This document shows, piece after piece, positions 21,490-32,500 of a stretch of DNA of 64,000 nt. How positions within the stretch are numbered: position 1 is the stretch's first letter; each line of letters starts with the position of its first letter. Position numbers and translations under genes: made by a program. Below the pieces are notes generated by a model. It ran no database searches, was not told the origin of the DNA, and saw only the letters and a program-made list of their open reading frames with translations. This DNA is from Turritopsis dohrnii (Eukaryota > Cnidaria > Hydrozoa > Anthoathecata > Oceaniidae). The stretch is taken from positions 744,001-808,000 of the forward strand of contig BQMF02000012.1 of the NCBI GenBank assembly GCA_027922465.2, given 5' to 3'.

Positions 21490-24400
21490 ATGGGAAAACG
21501 TGATGAGTTTAATTTTAGGTTTGTTGACTGGTCTATGATAAATATGGATGATGACATTGGTGGAGAAGAAGCTGTCTGCAACAACAATATCTGTCCATGG
21601 AAAGGTGATTTGCTAAAATTCACAGTTTGTAGTCTGTGCCTTGTCGATTTCGGTTTTTTTTATATATTTTAATTATGCATTTCATTTTTGGATTTACATT
21701 ACAGAGTTTATCACACACTGTTCTGAGTGCAGTATTTTTGATGAAAACATACAGCCTGCTATGGTGATTTCAAAATTTAAAAACATTGAAGAAAAACTGA
21801 AAAAATCGGAAGAGGAAAGACTTTCTTCTTCAAGAAAGAATGAAACTATAAAAAAAAGAATGGAGTCTCTAACAGATACTTGGAATGACAATGAAAGGGC
21901 GTACGAATCAAAAATAGCACAGCTCAATGAAGATCTGGAAGTGAAAGAGAAGAAGCTAGAAGAAATGAAAGAAATTATACAGAAAATGGAAGAAACAAAT
22001 AGAGGATTAAGAAAAGAAAAGCACGACTTGGAAGAGGTTTTTATTCATATTATTTTATTTGTTTATTATTATTATTACAAAGTTTGTAATGAAGGATGCA
22101 CTACATCTAGTGTCAGGACAATTGCCCCCTAAAATTCATCCAATTTAGAATTAGTGTTAGTGAAAGGGTTAGGTTTAGGGTTGCAATTTTCAGGTCTGCC
22201 TGGGGGCAATGCTCCGGGGGATTTTCAAGAAGAATTGTCCTGGAACCACTGGATGTCCATGAATTCCTTTTTTAATGATTTGAAATGTGTCATTCGTCAT
22301 TTAGAGATACAACACTAACCTAAAAAGACTGGCACAACTGGAAACAGACAAAGAAAACATCTATGTGAAATGGAAAGAAGTTATAGCTCAAAGAGACAAA
22401 CTGATAAAGGATCAAGAAATAAACAAACCTACAGATACGGTATGCATTGTTTACTTTAGTTGTTTACAGATACGGTATGCATTGAGTTGTTATATCAAGA
22501 AATGTTTTGAGGATCATTTGAAAAGTTTAAAGAATTTCCAGAAAGCCTTTCTCCTACTTTCCATTATAAACCATTCATTCGGTGTTATGAACATGTTTCA
22601 TCACCTTAATGTTTATATTTACATCTATTTTTCATCGTCTTCTGTTTTTCGTCTGTTTTTGATATTCTACTTGTTGATTGGTTCTTTCAGAGGGACATAA
22701 AACGTTACATAGATTGTATATGAATTCGGTGTTTTCTTATTAGCGCCCTATTCTGTGTTTTCTAAGAACTTAATCATTGGAGCTTCCCACATTTAACTGG
22801 AGATCAAAGCTTTTATTTTCATCTACCGAAATTTAGAAATCATCGAGTATTAAGTGACGAATTTCACAGATGGTAACGATGGTAACGAGCGCTATTGAGA
22901 AATACTTTTCTTTTTAAAATGGAAACATAGCTCGCTCTTACTTTCCTCGAGTGTTAGCTAGTGATATCTATGAAACATTTTTGACTGAAGACTTCTTCAG
23001 ATTTCCATATGATCTGATTTTCATCGCTTAGAACTTTTTCTTGTGTGAATGTAGCTAATGCTGTTGTTTCTGGTAACACTACCGCTATCTATCGCTCGCT
23101 AGTCAGCGCTAAGTGAGAACCGCTCTTAAATGAATTTTTTGTAACATTGTTGCAAAGCAATACGGTTTTCCCTGTGAGGGTAGGACGACCAATGTCGTGG
23201 TATGTTGAACCATAGATATCGTGATATTTTTAACCATAGTATGTAGCTTTTCAGTTACTGCACAAAAATATACTATCTGGTAATCCAGTAAGAAACTGGG
23301 AGTTTTAAGTCGTTGGCCTTCCATCTGTAATGTTGGCTATTCTGTCCACCGACTTGCAACTAGTAGTATAACATTGATCTAACATGCACGTACTTGAAAG
23401 TACCAACCACTACACCATCGCTACGCAAGCTCTCGTTTACAACAATCTCAAATAATCTTTAAAGTTTACTGTAGTTAGTTTGACGAAACAAGAAGTCATC
23501 TCATCTATATATCGAACTTTTATGTCTCACAGTGGGTACAAGCACAAGTTCATTTCCTGAGCGAGAGATTTAAATGTTTAAAATGTCATTCGGTTGTCAG
23601 CTTCATTTTTCGTAGAAAATGAGATCGGACAGCATCGGACAACCTAAGTAAAACAAATTATCTCAAATCTATAGGATGCAAGGAATGTTAGGTGAACTTT
23701 GTAAAGCTAAGAAAGCATGTGTCGACAACTGTTTTCCGTCTCATTTCATCAGCAATAGGCCCAGAAAAAAGTCTCCTTACTTATACTTCTTCACGCTACA
23801 TGTATATTGTGAAAGACATCTTTTGTTTTTCCCTTCTTCACTCAACATGTATATTGTGAAAGACATCTTTTGTTTTTCACAACAAATCTTCACAGGTTGA
23901 AGTTTCCACAGATAGTTTGGAAACCACTTCATCATTCAATTTCCGCGCTTTTAAGCGTAGGAAATTGTTTGGTTTGCACATTGTATCTATCTTTCTATCT
24001 ATCTATCTGTGTCACAGATTTTTGCCGTTTTTGGAAAGTCCGATCGGATTTCGGATTGTTTGTTTATTCAGAATAGTTAAAGACAGACCCAAAACTCTAT
24101 GCTAAATGTTATACAAAGGGCCACTTTTAATATTAATTCATAAAAATATTAACATTTTTATACCTTTGAAATTTGACAGTCATTTTGTCAGACTTGACTA
24201 AAATTGGACAATTTGGGCCAAATTTCGAAAAATCTTCAATTTTCATGAAAGTTTGTACAAAGCACAGATGAAAGATGTGGATTTTGAATTTGCCAGTCAT
24301 TTTGTTAGATTTGACCATCATTTGGCAATTTGGTAATGTTGTATTTTTGAGACTACATATGCATCTTTGTGTTATGTCCTGAGGTCTTCAAGCCAAGGGC

Positions 24401-27400
24401 TTCTTGTATACCTTTTGAGGTATAAATACTTTAAATACTTTTTATAAATACTTAAATACTTTTAGAGGTTATTTTAACCGTTGAAAACTATCTACTTGAA
24501 TCTTTTATTATCAAGTCCGTAAAATACAAAGCACGTGAAACACTTTCCAACCGTTCCGTTTATGTTTTGGGGAAGTTGTTGAAGTAGCTTCGTAGAAGCT
24601 TTGAAGAAGAATTTTGAGACTTCTTTCATGTCTTTATCTATTATTCCAAACAAAATATTAGCTGACTGTGGGAAAAAATTCTTATAAAGAAGATCTGATA
24701 ATGAAAAAACTTTTAATATCACAGCAGAAATGTATGTAGTATCAACATGAATACGTCTTATCAATAAATTCATGAAACATGTTCATTCATTAAAAAAGGG
24801 AGTAATTTGATGAATTCCATACTGTATCAAATTATTAGTCAGTGAACAAGTCTTCAATCCATACAGCTTCGTTTTTCAAGTGATTTTGGTTTATTTCTAT
24901 CAAATATCATTTTATTCTCCATGTGAACAAGTCATATTTGAGAATTGTGATAGACCTGTTCTCACATACGCAGCAAGAAAAGAATGGATAGTCATTCAGA
25001 TATCTTGAAAAAGGCTAAAGCAATTTCCTCTAGGCCTGATGCAGAAATTGTTCAAGCAATGAGGCTTCTGGTTTACTTTGAATTGCTATTTGATATTGCA
25101 TATTGCAGCAAGTGTGTTGAAGTGAAACAATATTGCAGGAAACGAATATTGCAGCAAGTGTGTTGAAGTGAAACAATATTGCAGCAAGTGTGTTGAAGTG
25201 AAACGAATATTGCAGCAAGTGTGTTGAAGTGAAACGAATATTGCAGCAAGTGTGTTGAAGTGAAACAATATTGCAGCAAGTGTGTTGGAGTGAAACAATA
25301 TTGCAGCAAGTGTGTTGATGTGAAACGAATATTGCAGCAAGTGTGTTGATGTGAAACAATATTGCAGCAAGTGTGTTGATGTGAAACAATATTGCAGCAA
25401 GTGTGTTGAAGTGAAACAAACATTGCAGCAAGTGTTTATGTCTTGTTACTTTCAACAACTGTTGTAACATATCTGCTTTTTTAGCCTGAAGATCCTGCTA
25501 TCGTAGAAGAGTCATGGACACCTACATATCGGGTGAGCGATTTCAAGCTAGATTCTAATACATTGGATTTCTATCTATTTTAACAAAGTTTTTATTTCTT
25601 GGAGGGTTTAGCAGACACCAGCATTCTTTCAAGATACTGAAGTGACGCTGAAGAAGGTAGGTATCAACTTTCCTACTGAAGAAGGTAGATATCAACTTTC
25701 CTACTGAAGAAGGTAGATATCAACTTTCCTACTGAAGAAGGTAGATATCAACTTTCCTACTGAAGAAGGTAGATATCAACTTTCCTACTGAAGAAGGTAG
25801 GTATCAACTTTCCTACTTTACGAAACAAATGATACTGACGAGTTAGAGTTTGTTCATCTGACAACTCTAAGCTATCAGACTATTCGGTCGAAACTCCTAT
25901 AAAAGAGTTTGAAAGATCGAGACAAATGTTGTTTGTGAACTTAATCGACCCAGCAAATTTTACACCGTGACGTTTTAATGATCTGGAATTGTAAGAAGAC
26001 GTTAAGATGTTTAATGTAATGAATGTCTTCTAATTTTCATCGCTTTGTCCAGAAGAATGTAAAAGATCAATTTGGCATCAGGTTTGGTATAAAAAGAGGA
26101 CCAGCTTTGTTGAACGAATCCAACATCATAGTTGTCAAAATTTATCCTGATCTTGTGCGAGATTTAGTCAGGTAAGGGGAGAATTTGTTTTTTGATCAAA
26201 ATATCTCTTTGCAGTCCATTTGGCATAGTTACACTCTCTTCTAGAGTTAACGATTTTGTGATTGAAATCAACAATAAAAACGTGCAGAATGGCAATATGG
26301 AGACTGTAAAGGAAGTGTGTTCACAACAAAGAGAAACAATGACTTTAAAACTCCGTCAGCTTTGTTACCAGCCTATAGAAATACCAATTCAAGGTGCCAG
26401 AGAACAATATCAAGATTGGGGTCTCACCCTGGGTGTTTTTATTAAAAGAATAACTCCTGAATCCTATTCTCACAAAACAGTAAAACTTCGAGAATTCGAC
26501 GAAATAAGCCAGGTAACGTTACATCAACTAGAGGATGTTTGGTTGACTTCCCATCATTCAGGCGTGTTAATTGTTCTTGCAGGTAAATGACAAAAAAGTG
26601 GAGAAGTTATCTTTGAGAGATATTTATGACAAAATGAACAAACGAGTCAAATTCACAATTCTTCGAAACGAGACAAGTGTTATTCAAAACGAGACAAATA
26701 TTATCCAAAACGAGACAAGAAGTGATATTCAAAACGAGACAGGAAGTGATATTCCAAACGGTTCAATAGCCTCATCATTATCTAATCGAAGTTCATCTGA
26801 GCGTGATGACGAAGTGACGTGTAAACTTACATCCGCAAGCAGCAGTTTGTCTGGTAAACAAGATGGACTCATGTGAGTGAAACAATGACTATTTGAATAA
26901 TTAAGAATTTATTTATTTATTCATTCTTTTTTAAAGTTGGTATAAATCATACATCGCTTGTGTCACAAACTAATTAAATCCAACTACACAATTCGTAAAA
27001 ACATAAAATAATAAAATGTAAAATAAAAATGAATATTGAAATAGAGTGAAGAAGAATTGTACATGATCTGGGATCGAGAATTAATTCAATTGAATCGACG
27101 CGCTAATTCAAATGCAGTCTAAATAAAGCAAATACGACATTGGCAGTAGCAATTGCGAAGCGTTTTGATGCGGTCTTAAACAGACTTAATTTCGGGCAAT
27201 GCTTTATTTCAGCTGGAAGGTTATTTCAGTGCTACTCTGAAAACAAAGGAGTTTTTGTTGCACTCTGAGCGCTCTGTTTTAATATTTGATTCAACATAAA
27301 TCTGTGGCTTTCGGAAAAGATGTTCGACCCAGCCCTGCCTGTTAAATCTCCTTTGTAACTAGCTGTAACAACTTCCATGTCGCATGTTGTAAACAGCAGA

Positions 27401-29058
27401 CTTCCATGTCGCATGTTGTAAACAGCAGACTTCCATGTCGCATGTTGTAAACAGCAGACTTCCATGTCGCATGTTGTAAACAGCAGATTTCAAAACAAAA
27501 AAATAAACTAGGATTTAGTTGAAAAATTGATTTCGCAATAAGGCATTTTTTTTTAGAAAATAACCACCTATAATTAGTATTGTCATCAGCAAAGTTGGCA
27601 ATCCCCGATGAAATTTCACAGAAAAAGAGATCATTGAGGAAGGTTTTAAACAGCAATAGGCTAGAAGCTTGTGACACACCCACAGCTAGTTGTAACCATT
27701 CACTAAAGTAGGAATCGATTCATACATGCATTTTCCTATCCTGTAAATAATTATACAATAAACAATTCTTTAGAGGCCATTAATCCACTATTTATTTTGA
27801 GTTTATTTTAAATGTTAGAACTGTGAAAGAACCACTCTAGAACCACTCCTACTTTTCTGGCGCTCGCAAGATATTTTTGCCAGGTATGAAGGAGTGCAGT
27901 GCTGGGTCGAATCCTTTCCGAAAGCCAGAGTTATTTTGAGTAGAACCAAATGTTAAAGCACCATTGGAATAATGCTTGATACTAGAGCGAAGTGTTGATA
28001 TTTCTAGCGAAGTAATGTTAGGGATCATTTTAAACAATCATTTTAAAAATATGGATCTCCAGAATAAGGCACCATCTACACGGTACAACCTTTTTTTGTT
28101 TTCTTTAGCGAAACGATCCATCTTTCACTTAGCAAGAAAGATTTCGAGAGTATCGGGATACGATTAGCAGGTGGAAACAAGAGTGGAATATTTGTTGATC
28201 AAGTTGAAAACTGGTGTTGTGCTGACATTGCGGGCGTTAAAGTCGGGTGGAGGGTGCTACAGGTACACAAGCTGAAATATAATGTATTTATTTATTTGTT
28301 TTTTGATTGATTAGTTGATTGTTTGATTGAATAGATGGATTGCTACGACATGCGAGAAGCTGCTCTATGTTATGCAGTGGAGGTTTTAACAGCGTTGAGA
28401 CATGCAACAAACATTCAAGGGGTTTTCCAGAAGTTATCGAGTAGGTAGTTTCTATTGTTTAAATCTTTCTTTTAATACCATTTGAACTATTTTTATTTTC
28501 ATAAGTTTCTGTCTTTTCAGAGGAAGAATACAAGAAAAGAGTTTCCAATCAATCCTGTGATTCCTTCAACGTTAGGTGAAAAATTCTACTCATCAGGAGA
28601 ACTTCTGCTTCCTGAAAATTGTGTTGATGATAATGCATCTATTTCTTTTCTTAGAGCTTTAAAAGATTATAAACGTCGCCATGACAATGAGTTCTCTTTC
28701 AAGACTGGCGATCATTTTTTAGTTATTGACTCGTTTTCCCAAATGGAAAACAAGGTGTATAAATGGAAAGCCCAGAAAGCGCAAAAAGATGGCCAAATAG
28801 TCGTCAAATTTCTGCCTTTACAACTATCAAAAGTGATCGTTCGTAACGAACTGGATTTACAAGGTGGAAACGACAACGACCGTCGAAAAAGTCCGAAGAA
28901 GCCTAAAACAGGTTTGACTTCCGTGGTTTGTTTGTTTTGTTTCACCTATTGCCAGAAAATCTACTTTGCTCATCATTTTTCCATTTTCAGATATCTACTT
29001 TGACTTACTCGACAATGTCGACATTAGATGGGTTGATTCGAATGTTGTTGTCATGTGA
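21490..29058 (+). CDS. Coiled-coil / 3xPDZ / SH3 scaffold lacking a GUK domain (MAGUK-like paralog 1)
   Basis: Exons: 21490-21604, 21705-22036, 22305-22439, an unresolved join, about 24974-25070, 25485-25532, 25612-25656, 26053-26171, 26215-26512, 26583-26872, 28109-28262, 28335-28440, 28521-28575, 28655-28911, 28991-29058. The 21.7-22.4 kb exons encode a heptad-rich coiled coil ('KFKNIEEKLKKSEEERL' to 'VIAQRDKLIKDQE'). PDZ-like units: FGIRFGIKRG...VIEINNKNV (26.05-26.4 kb), DWGLTLGVFIKRI...ILRNET (26.4-26.7 kb) and IGIRLAGGNKSGIFVDQVE...AGVKVGWRVLQ (28.1-28.4 kb). SH3: RALKDYKRRHDNEFSFKTGD and following (28655 on). The last exon encodes DIYFDLLDNVDIRWVDSN and then stops, where CARMA/DLG5-type MAGUKs would start the GUK domain. 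A linker in exon 26583 repeats IQNET. Domain order suits CARMA or DLG5 relatives, but no CARD is seen. The role, a submembrane signalling scaffold, is inferred. The paralog follows at 29573. Confidence 0.72.
22101..22256. mobile_element. Short MITE in an intron of scaffold paralog 1
   Basis: ACATCTAGTG..CAGGACAATTG..CCCC on the left is mirrored by GGGGGCAAT and AATTGTCCTGG..CACTGGATGT on the right, giving imperfect terminal inverted repeats. The middle contains GGGTTAGGTTTAGGGTT. No clear target duplication. Confidence 0.5.
22440..24973 (+). other. Long intron region of scaffold paralog 1, exon join unresolved
   Basis: Between the last coiled-coil exon (ends in phase 0 at 22439) and the exon around 24974, which needs a two-base carry-over, at least one small exon must exist if this is a single gene. 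A 17-nt candidate, GATGCAAGGAATGTTAG at 23675-23691 after ATCTATAG and before GTGAAC, has the right phases but is too short to trust. The alternative is that translation of a second transcript starts at the ATG at 24984. Confidence 0.35.
23800..23877 (+). repeat. Tandem doublet, about 43 bp spacing
   Basis: ACATGTATATTGTGAAAGAC followed by ATCTTTTGTTTTTC occurs twice in succession in intron sequence. Confidence 0.85.
25101..25434 (+). repeat. Minisatellite, 29-31 bp x about 11, intronic
   Basis: Units beginning TATTGCAGCAAGTGTGTTGA and closing with AGTGAAAC(GA)A, eleven copies, the last truncated. It sits in the intron 25071-25484 of scaffold paralog 1. Minus-strand frames stay open through it because the unit lacks stops on that strand. 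They are not genes. Confidence 0.95.
25650..25817 (+). repeat. Minisatellite, 28 bp x 6, contains a 5' splice site
   Basis: Six exact-length units GAAGAAGGTAG(G/A)TATCAACT and TTCCTACT. The first unit includes the end of exon 25612-25656 and its donor (AAGAAG|GTAGGT). Copies 2-5 carry AAGAAG|GTAGAT and copy 6 again AAGAAG|GTAGGT, so the splice donor exists six times. Confidence 0.95.
27232..27690 (-). pseudogene. Fragment of a non-LTR retrotransposon reverse transcriptase
   Basis: The minus strand at 27560-27683 reads 'MGVSQASSLLLFKTFLNDLF' and, a little later, 'NFADDN', a degraded form of the RT core GVxQGSxLGPLLF...NDL...FADD. A tail 'SNIFSESHRFML' follows, interrupted by the minisatellite at 27371-27486. 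It is too short and broken to classify beyond LINE-like. Confidence 0.55.
27371..27486 (+). repeat. Minisatellite, 29 bp x 4
   Basis: Four perfect units beginning ACTTCCATGTCGCATGTTGT, inside the LINE fragment. Confidence 0.95.
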
Positions 29059-29572
29059 TACGTCATATTCGTTTATCGTCCGTCAACTTGTCGTCCGCCA
29101 ACTTGCCAATTTTATTGAATGGTGTTATATTCATCCAGTCGCACACACATGAATAATTCTACCTCTGGATGGATACCTTTTGATGTTTATTTGATGTACA
29201 TTATTTGTTTATATGTTGTAGTCATAACAACCATGAATTGTACATAATGATATTAGGAAAACACTATAAAAATGATTCTTGTTTTGAATATTTTTTTACA
29301 TTGTTGTTGTTGTTTTACATGTTTACATATCTGCAATTACTGACGATGGTTGCTGAATGAACTCGTTTTCATAAATTGTATCAGAACGGGTTTAGCGTGG
29401 CACTCATCAATTCTGATATAAGAGGCTTCCTCTGATATGATCGAACAAAACATTATCATTGATCAACTTGAAAATGACGTCAAAGCTGTTCTGACGTCAT
29501 CAAAGGAAAGTTCTACAGTTGTTTTATTCACCACTTCTTTACTGGCTTTTTCTTCCTTTTATTTTAGTAAAA

Positions 29573-32500
29573 ATGAACATGGATAATCTAGAAATTAAAC
29601 GTTTGCAAGACACGATTGAGGTGCTGCGCAATGACCTTAATCTTCAGCGTCAAGAAAATGATCTACTCCAGAATAGAATTCAACATAATGTAAGTTGACG
29701 TAAGATAAGGAGCAAAGGAGATATTTTAAATTATGGTTGTCTAGATATTTGATTGATTTAGAATGACATCAAAGAAAGGTATGAAAAAATGTGTGAAGAA
29801 AATAAAACGCTGTCGGAAGAAAATAAGAAACTGTCGGAAGAAAAAACGAAACTCGAAAACGAGCTGAATAAGACAAAACAACAGTGGCATGATGTAGATA
29901 GGCCTGTATGTATCTTGTTCGGTTTCCATAGAAACAAACACCAGCTTGACAATGTTGATTTATATTCGATCTCATTTTAGAATGGTTACCGGGCTAAAAG
30001 ACCAGAATCTATTGTTATCACGGGATATAAAGAAACGTACCAAGATTGGGGCATTACATTCGGAATATATGTGAAAAATGTTGAAAAAGGTTCATATGCT
30101 GCCGAAAAACAATTTCAAAAGATGGACGAAATTATCGAAGTAAGCCTGTGTCTTCAATGTTGATGTGTCTTGCGGGATATCTGTGTCTTCAGTGTTGATG
30201 TGTCTTGCGGGATATCTGTGTCTTTAGTTTTGATGTGTCTTGCGGGATATCTGTGTCTTCAATGTTGATGTGTCTTGTGGGATCTTCGTCTCAAAGGGTT
30301 GGTGTATTTTACCGGATTTTTTTCCAGGTAAATGAAAAGGAATGCCTTTCCATCTCGAAGATCCATAAGAAGATGAACCGCAAAATAACGTTTCTACTGG
30401 AACGGAATACGTGGAAGGCAGACGTGAGGACATCTAGGACATACTCGAGGTCTTCAGTAACAAGCGCTGATCATAAGCTGCCCCCTATTCCAAGTGATCG
30501 AATTTCCAATCGAATATCGAAGCAGAGCCTCAGTTCAACTTCATCAGATGAGATTACACCTTACCAGTATGTTCATTTAATCTCGTGTATTAAGATTTAT
30601 TTATTCACGATTACACTGCTTGTGGAAATCGTTTTCAAAAATCTCTTGGGGCGCTCAGAGCAGCAAATCAGTTCTCGGACTTGCGAATAGGATAAGGTTG
30701 CACCATTCAGACGCACGAAAGTATCACGAAAATATCACAAAATTATCACGAAAATATTACAAAATATAGAAACTTTACATATAAACAAGCAAGACGTAAA
30801 CAAGACACTATACTCTCAACAATAATAAAATACGACATAATTTTAAATAGGTGAAACTTGGATAAAAATTGAAGACCTACCAATTATGCTTTGTGCAAAT
30901 TTTCAGGAATCAAAGTCTGAACCAAGCTTAAACAATTGCTTTCGTTGAGAGCCTCAGATGTAACATATCTGGGAATAAGGAAATGAGAAATTTAAAGTCA
31001 TTGAAAATTTAACATAATTGATGATGAATTTCTCAATTTTCTACATATTTAATAAACTTTCTTATTGCGCCCGTTAGGGCGCTTTTTAGACTGCCGCGCG
31101 CGCGTATTTTGCAGGAGTTCACCACAAAAAATCTCGAGTTGATCAGAATTTTAACTCGATTGCTCAAATTTTACTGTGTGTCGATGTCCCAAAACACGCT
31201 GGTTAAACACACACTTAATTTTTATTATAAAAAAGTACAAGTTGAGCTGTCACTGTTCTTCTATAAACACATTTTCGGTATAGCAATGATATGGTTTTGT
31301 TTGTTAAAACTCATCGTTATAAAATTTTTACTAATCAAACAACAAGATAATTAGTAACTTGCGTATTTCTAAATAATTGTTTCCACAAGAATGCGTCTCC
31401 CTATACACCTTTCCCGAATTCGTTTTTATATGTTGTTTTCTTGCTATATTGTCCATACGTGCCTCGTTTTGATGTACTCTTTTCTTATCTGGTATTTATT
31501 AAGTTATAGATTTTGATCATTAACAAACCGCAGTGGGAAAATTTTCGGTAATTATAAGCACAGAGACGGGCCTCGTTTTTCATTAATACTTCATTATTTC
31601 CTCTAATTCTCTCATCGTCATCTGATTCTACCTCAATTTCTGCTTCAACTTCCCCTTCATCTGACTCCTCATTGTCTCCAAAGAGTTCTTTCACATCTAA
31701 AGTTTGTTTCATTTTTTCAAACCAAATTTCAACTTTAAAAAATAACGCCGATTTTTTGAAAAATTTCCATTTTTTTGGCCCTTTTTACGCCGGCCCATTT
31801 TACGCCGGCCCTTTTAACGCACCAAAATTAACGCCACATTAGGGCCGGTGTAAAAAGGGCCGATAAGGTACCACATTGTTTTGAAAAGTTGAGGTGGATT
31901 ATTTCGGCGCGAGAAAGTAGCCGTTTCTACTTAAAAAATTCTCCGTGAAACTAATGTGGCATATCATAACCTAATACACAGCACACGAAAGTGTTTTGAT
32001 CATGTCTAGAGCCTGTTACGGGCGCATTTATAGTGGAAACTACTAGCTAGTTTTAATATGGTTGAACGTCCATGGTTTTGTCTTATTTTAATTTTGTATG
32101 AACGTCCATGGTTTTGTCTTTTAGAACTGTTTCAATTGAAAGAAAACTAGATTCTCATTTTTTCGGTTGGACGTTCGCAGGTGGCAACAAAGTCGGCATT
32201 TTTGTGAAATCCGTCACCAACCATACGTCAGCCGATGAAGCTGGTATAAAAGAAGGCTGGAAACTAAACAAGGTTCGTACTCAGGCCCTTTTCAACCCTA
32301 TGGCTTCATATCTAAAGCTTATGATAGTGTGGCTAATTCTTATTTCATACATCTTATTAGTGATATAAGAGGGTTTTTTTAACTTTGTTACTTGAAATAA
32401 ATCGTTTTTTTTCAACTGCAAATATATCTTCAGATAGTTAGTCTGGTTAAGCGAGTCTTGTTTGTTAGTTTTGTTCAGCATCGGTTACCTCGATCTCATG

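Larger units (their letters stand above)
26873..28108. other. Intron of scaffold paralog 1 filled with repeat debris
   Basis: Contains a minus-strand reverse-transcriptase fragment, a 29-bp minisatellite, and an inverted pair of the sequence around 'GGGTCGAA' and 'TTTCCGAAAGCCAGAG' (27290-27340 against 27898-27938). Confidence 0.5.

Noticed and set aside
25101..25434. Array resembling CRISPR spacing
   Set aside because: The units are contiguous without unique spacers, in an animal gene's intron. It is a minisatellite.
25030..25470. Three overlapping minus-strand ORFs of 104-146 codons
   Set aside because: All lie over the 30-bp minisatellite. The repeated 'TSTHLLQY' or 'QHTCCNI' translations only reflect a unit without stops on that strand.
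28482..28654. Reading the ORF straight through into the SH3 exon of paralog 1
   Set aside because: The 79-nt stretch 28576-28654 has clean GT-AG ends. Splicing it out gives the KEEY...DSFNVR exon that matches paralog 2 at 33169-33226, and the intron is not a multiple of three.
29741..29975. Phe/Ser-rich minus-strand ORFs
   Set aside because: Antisense of the coiled-coil exon of scaffold paralog 2.
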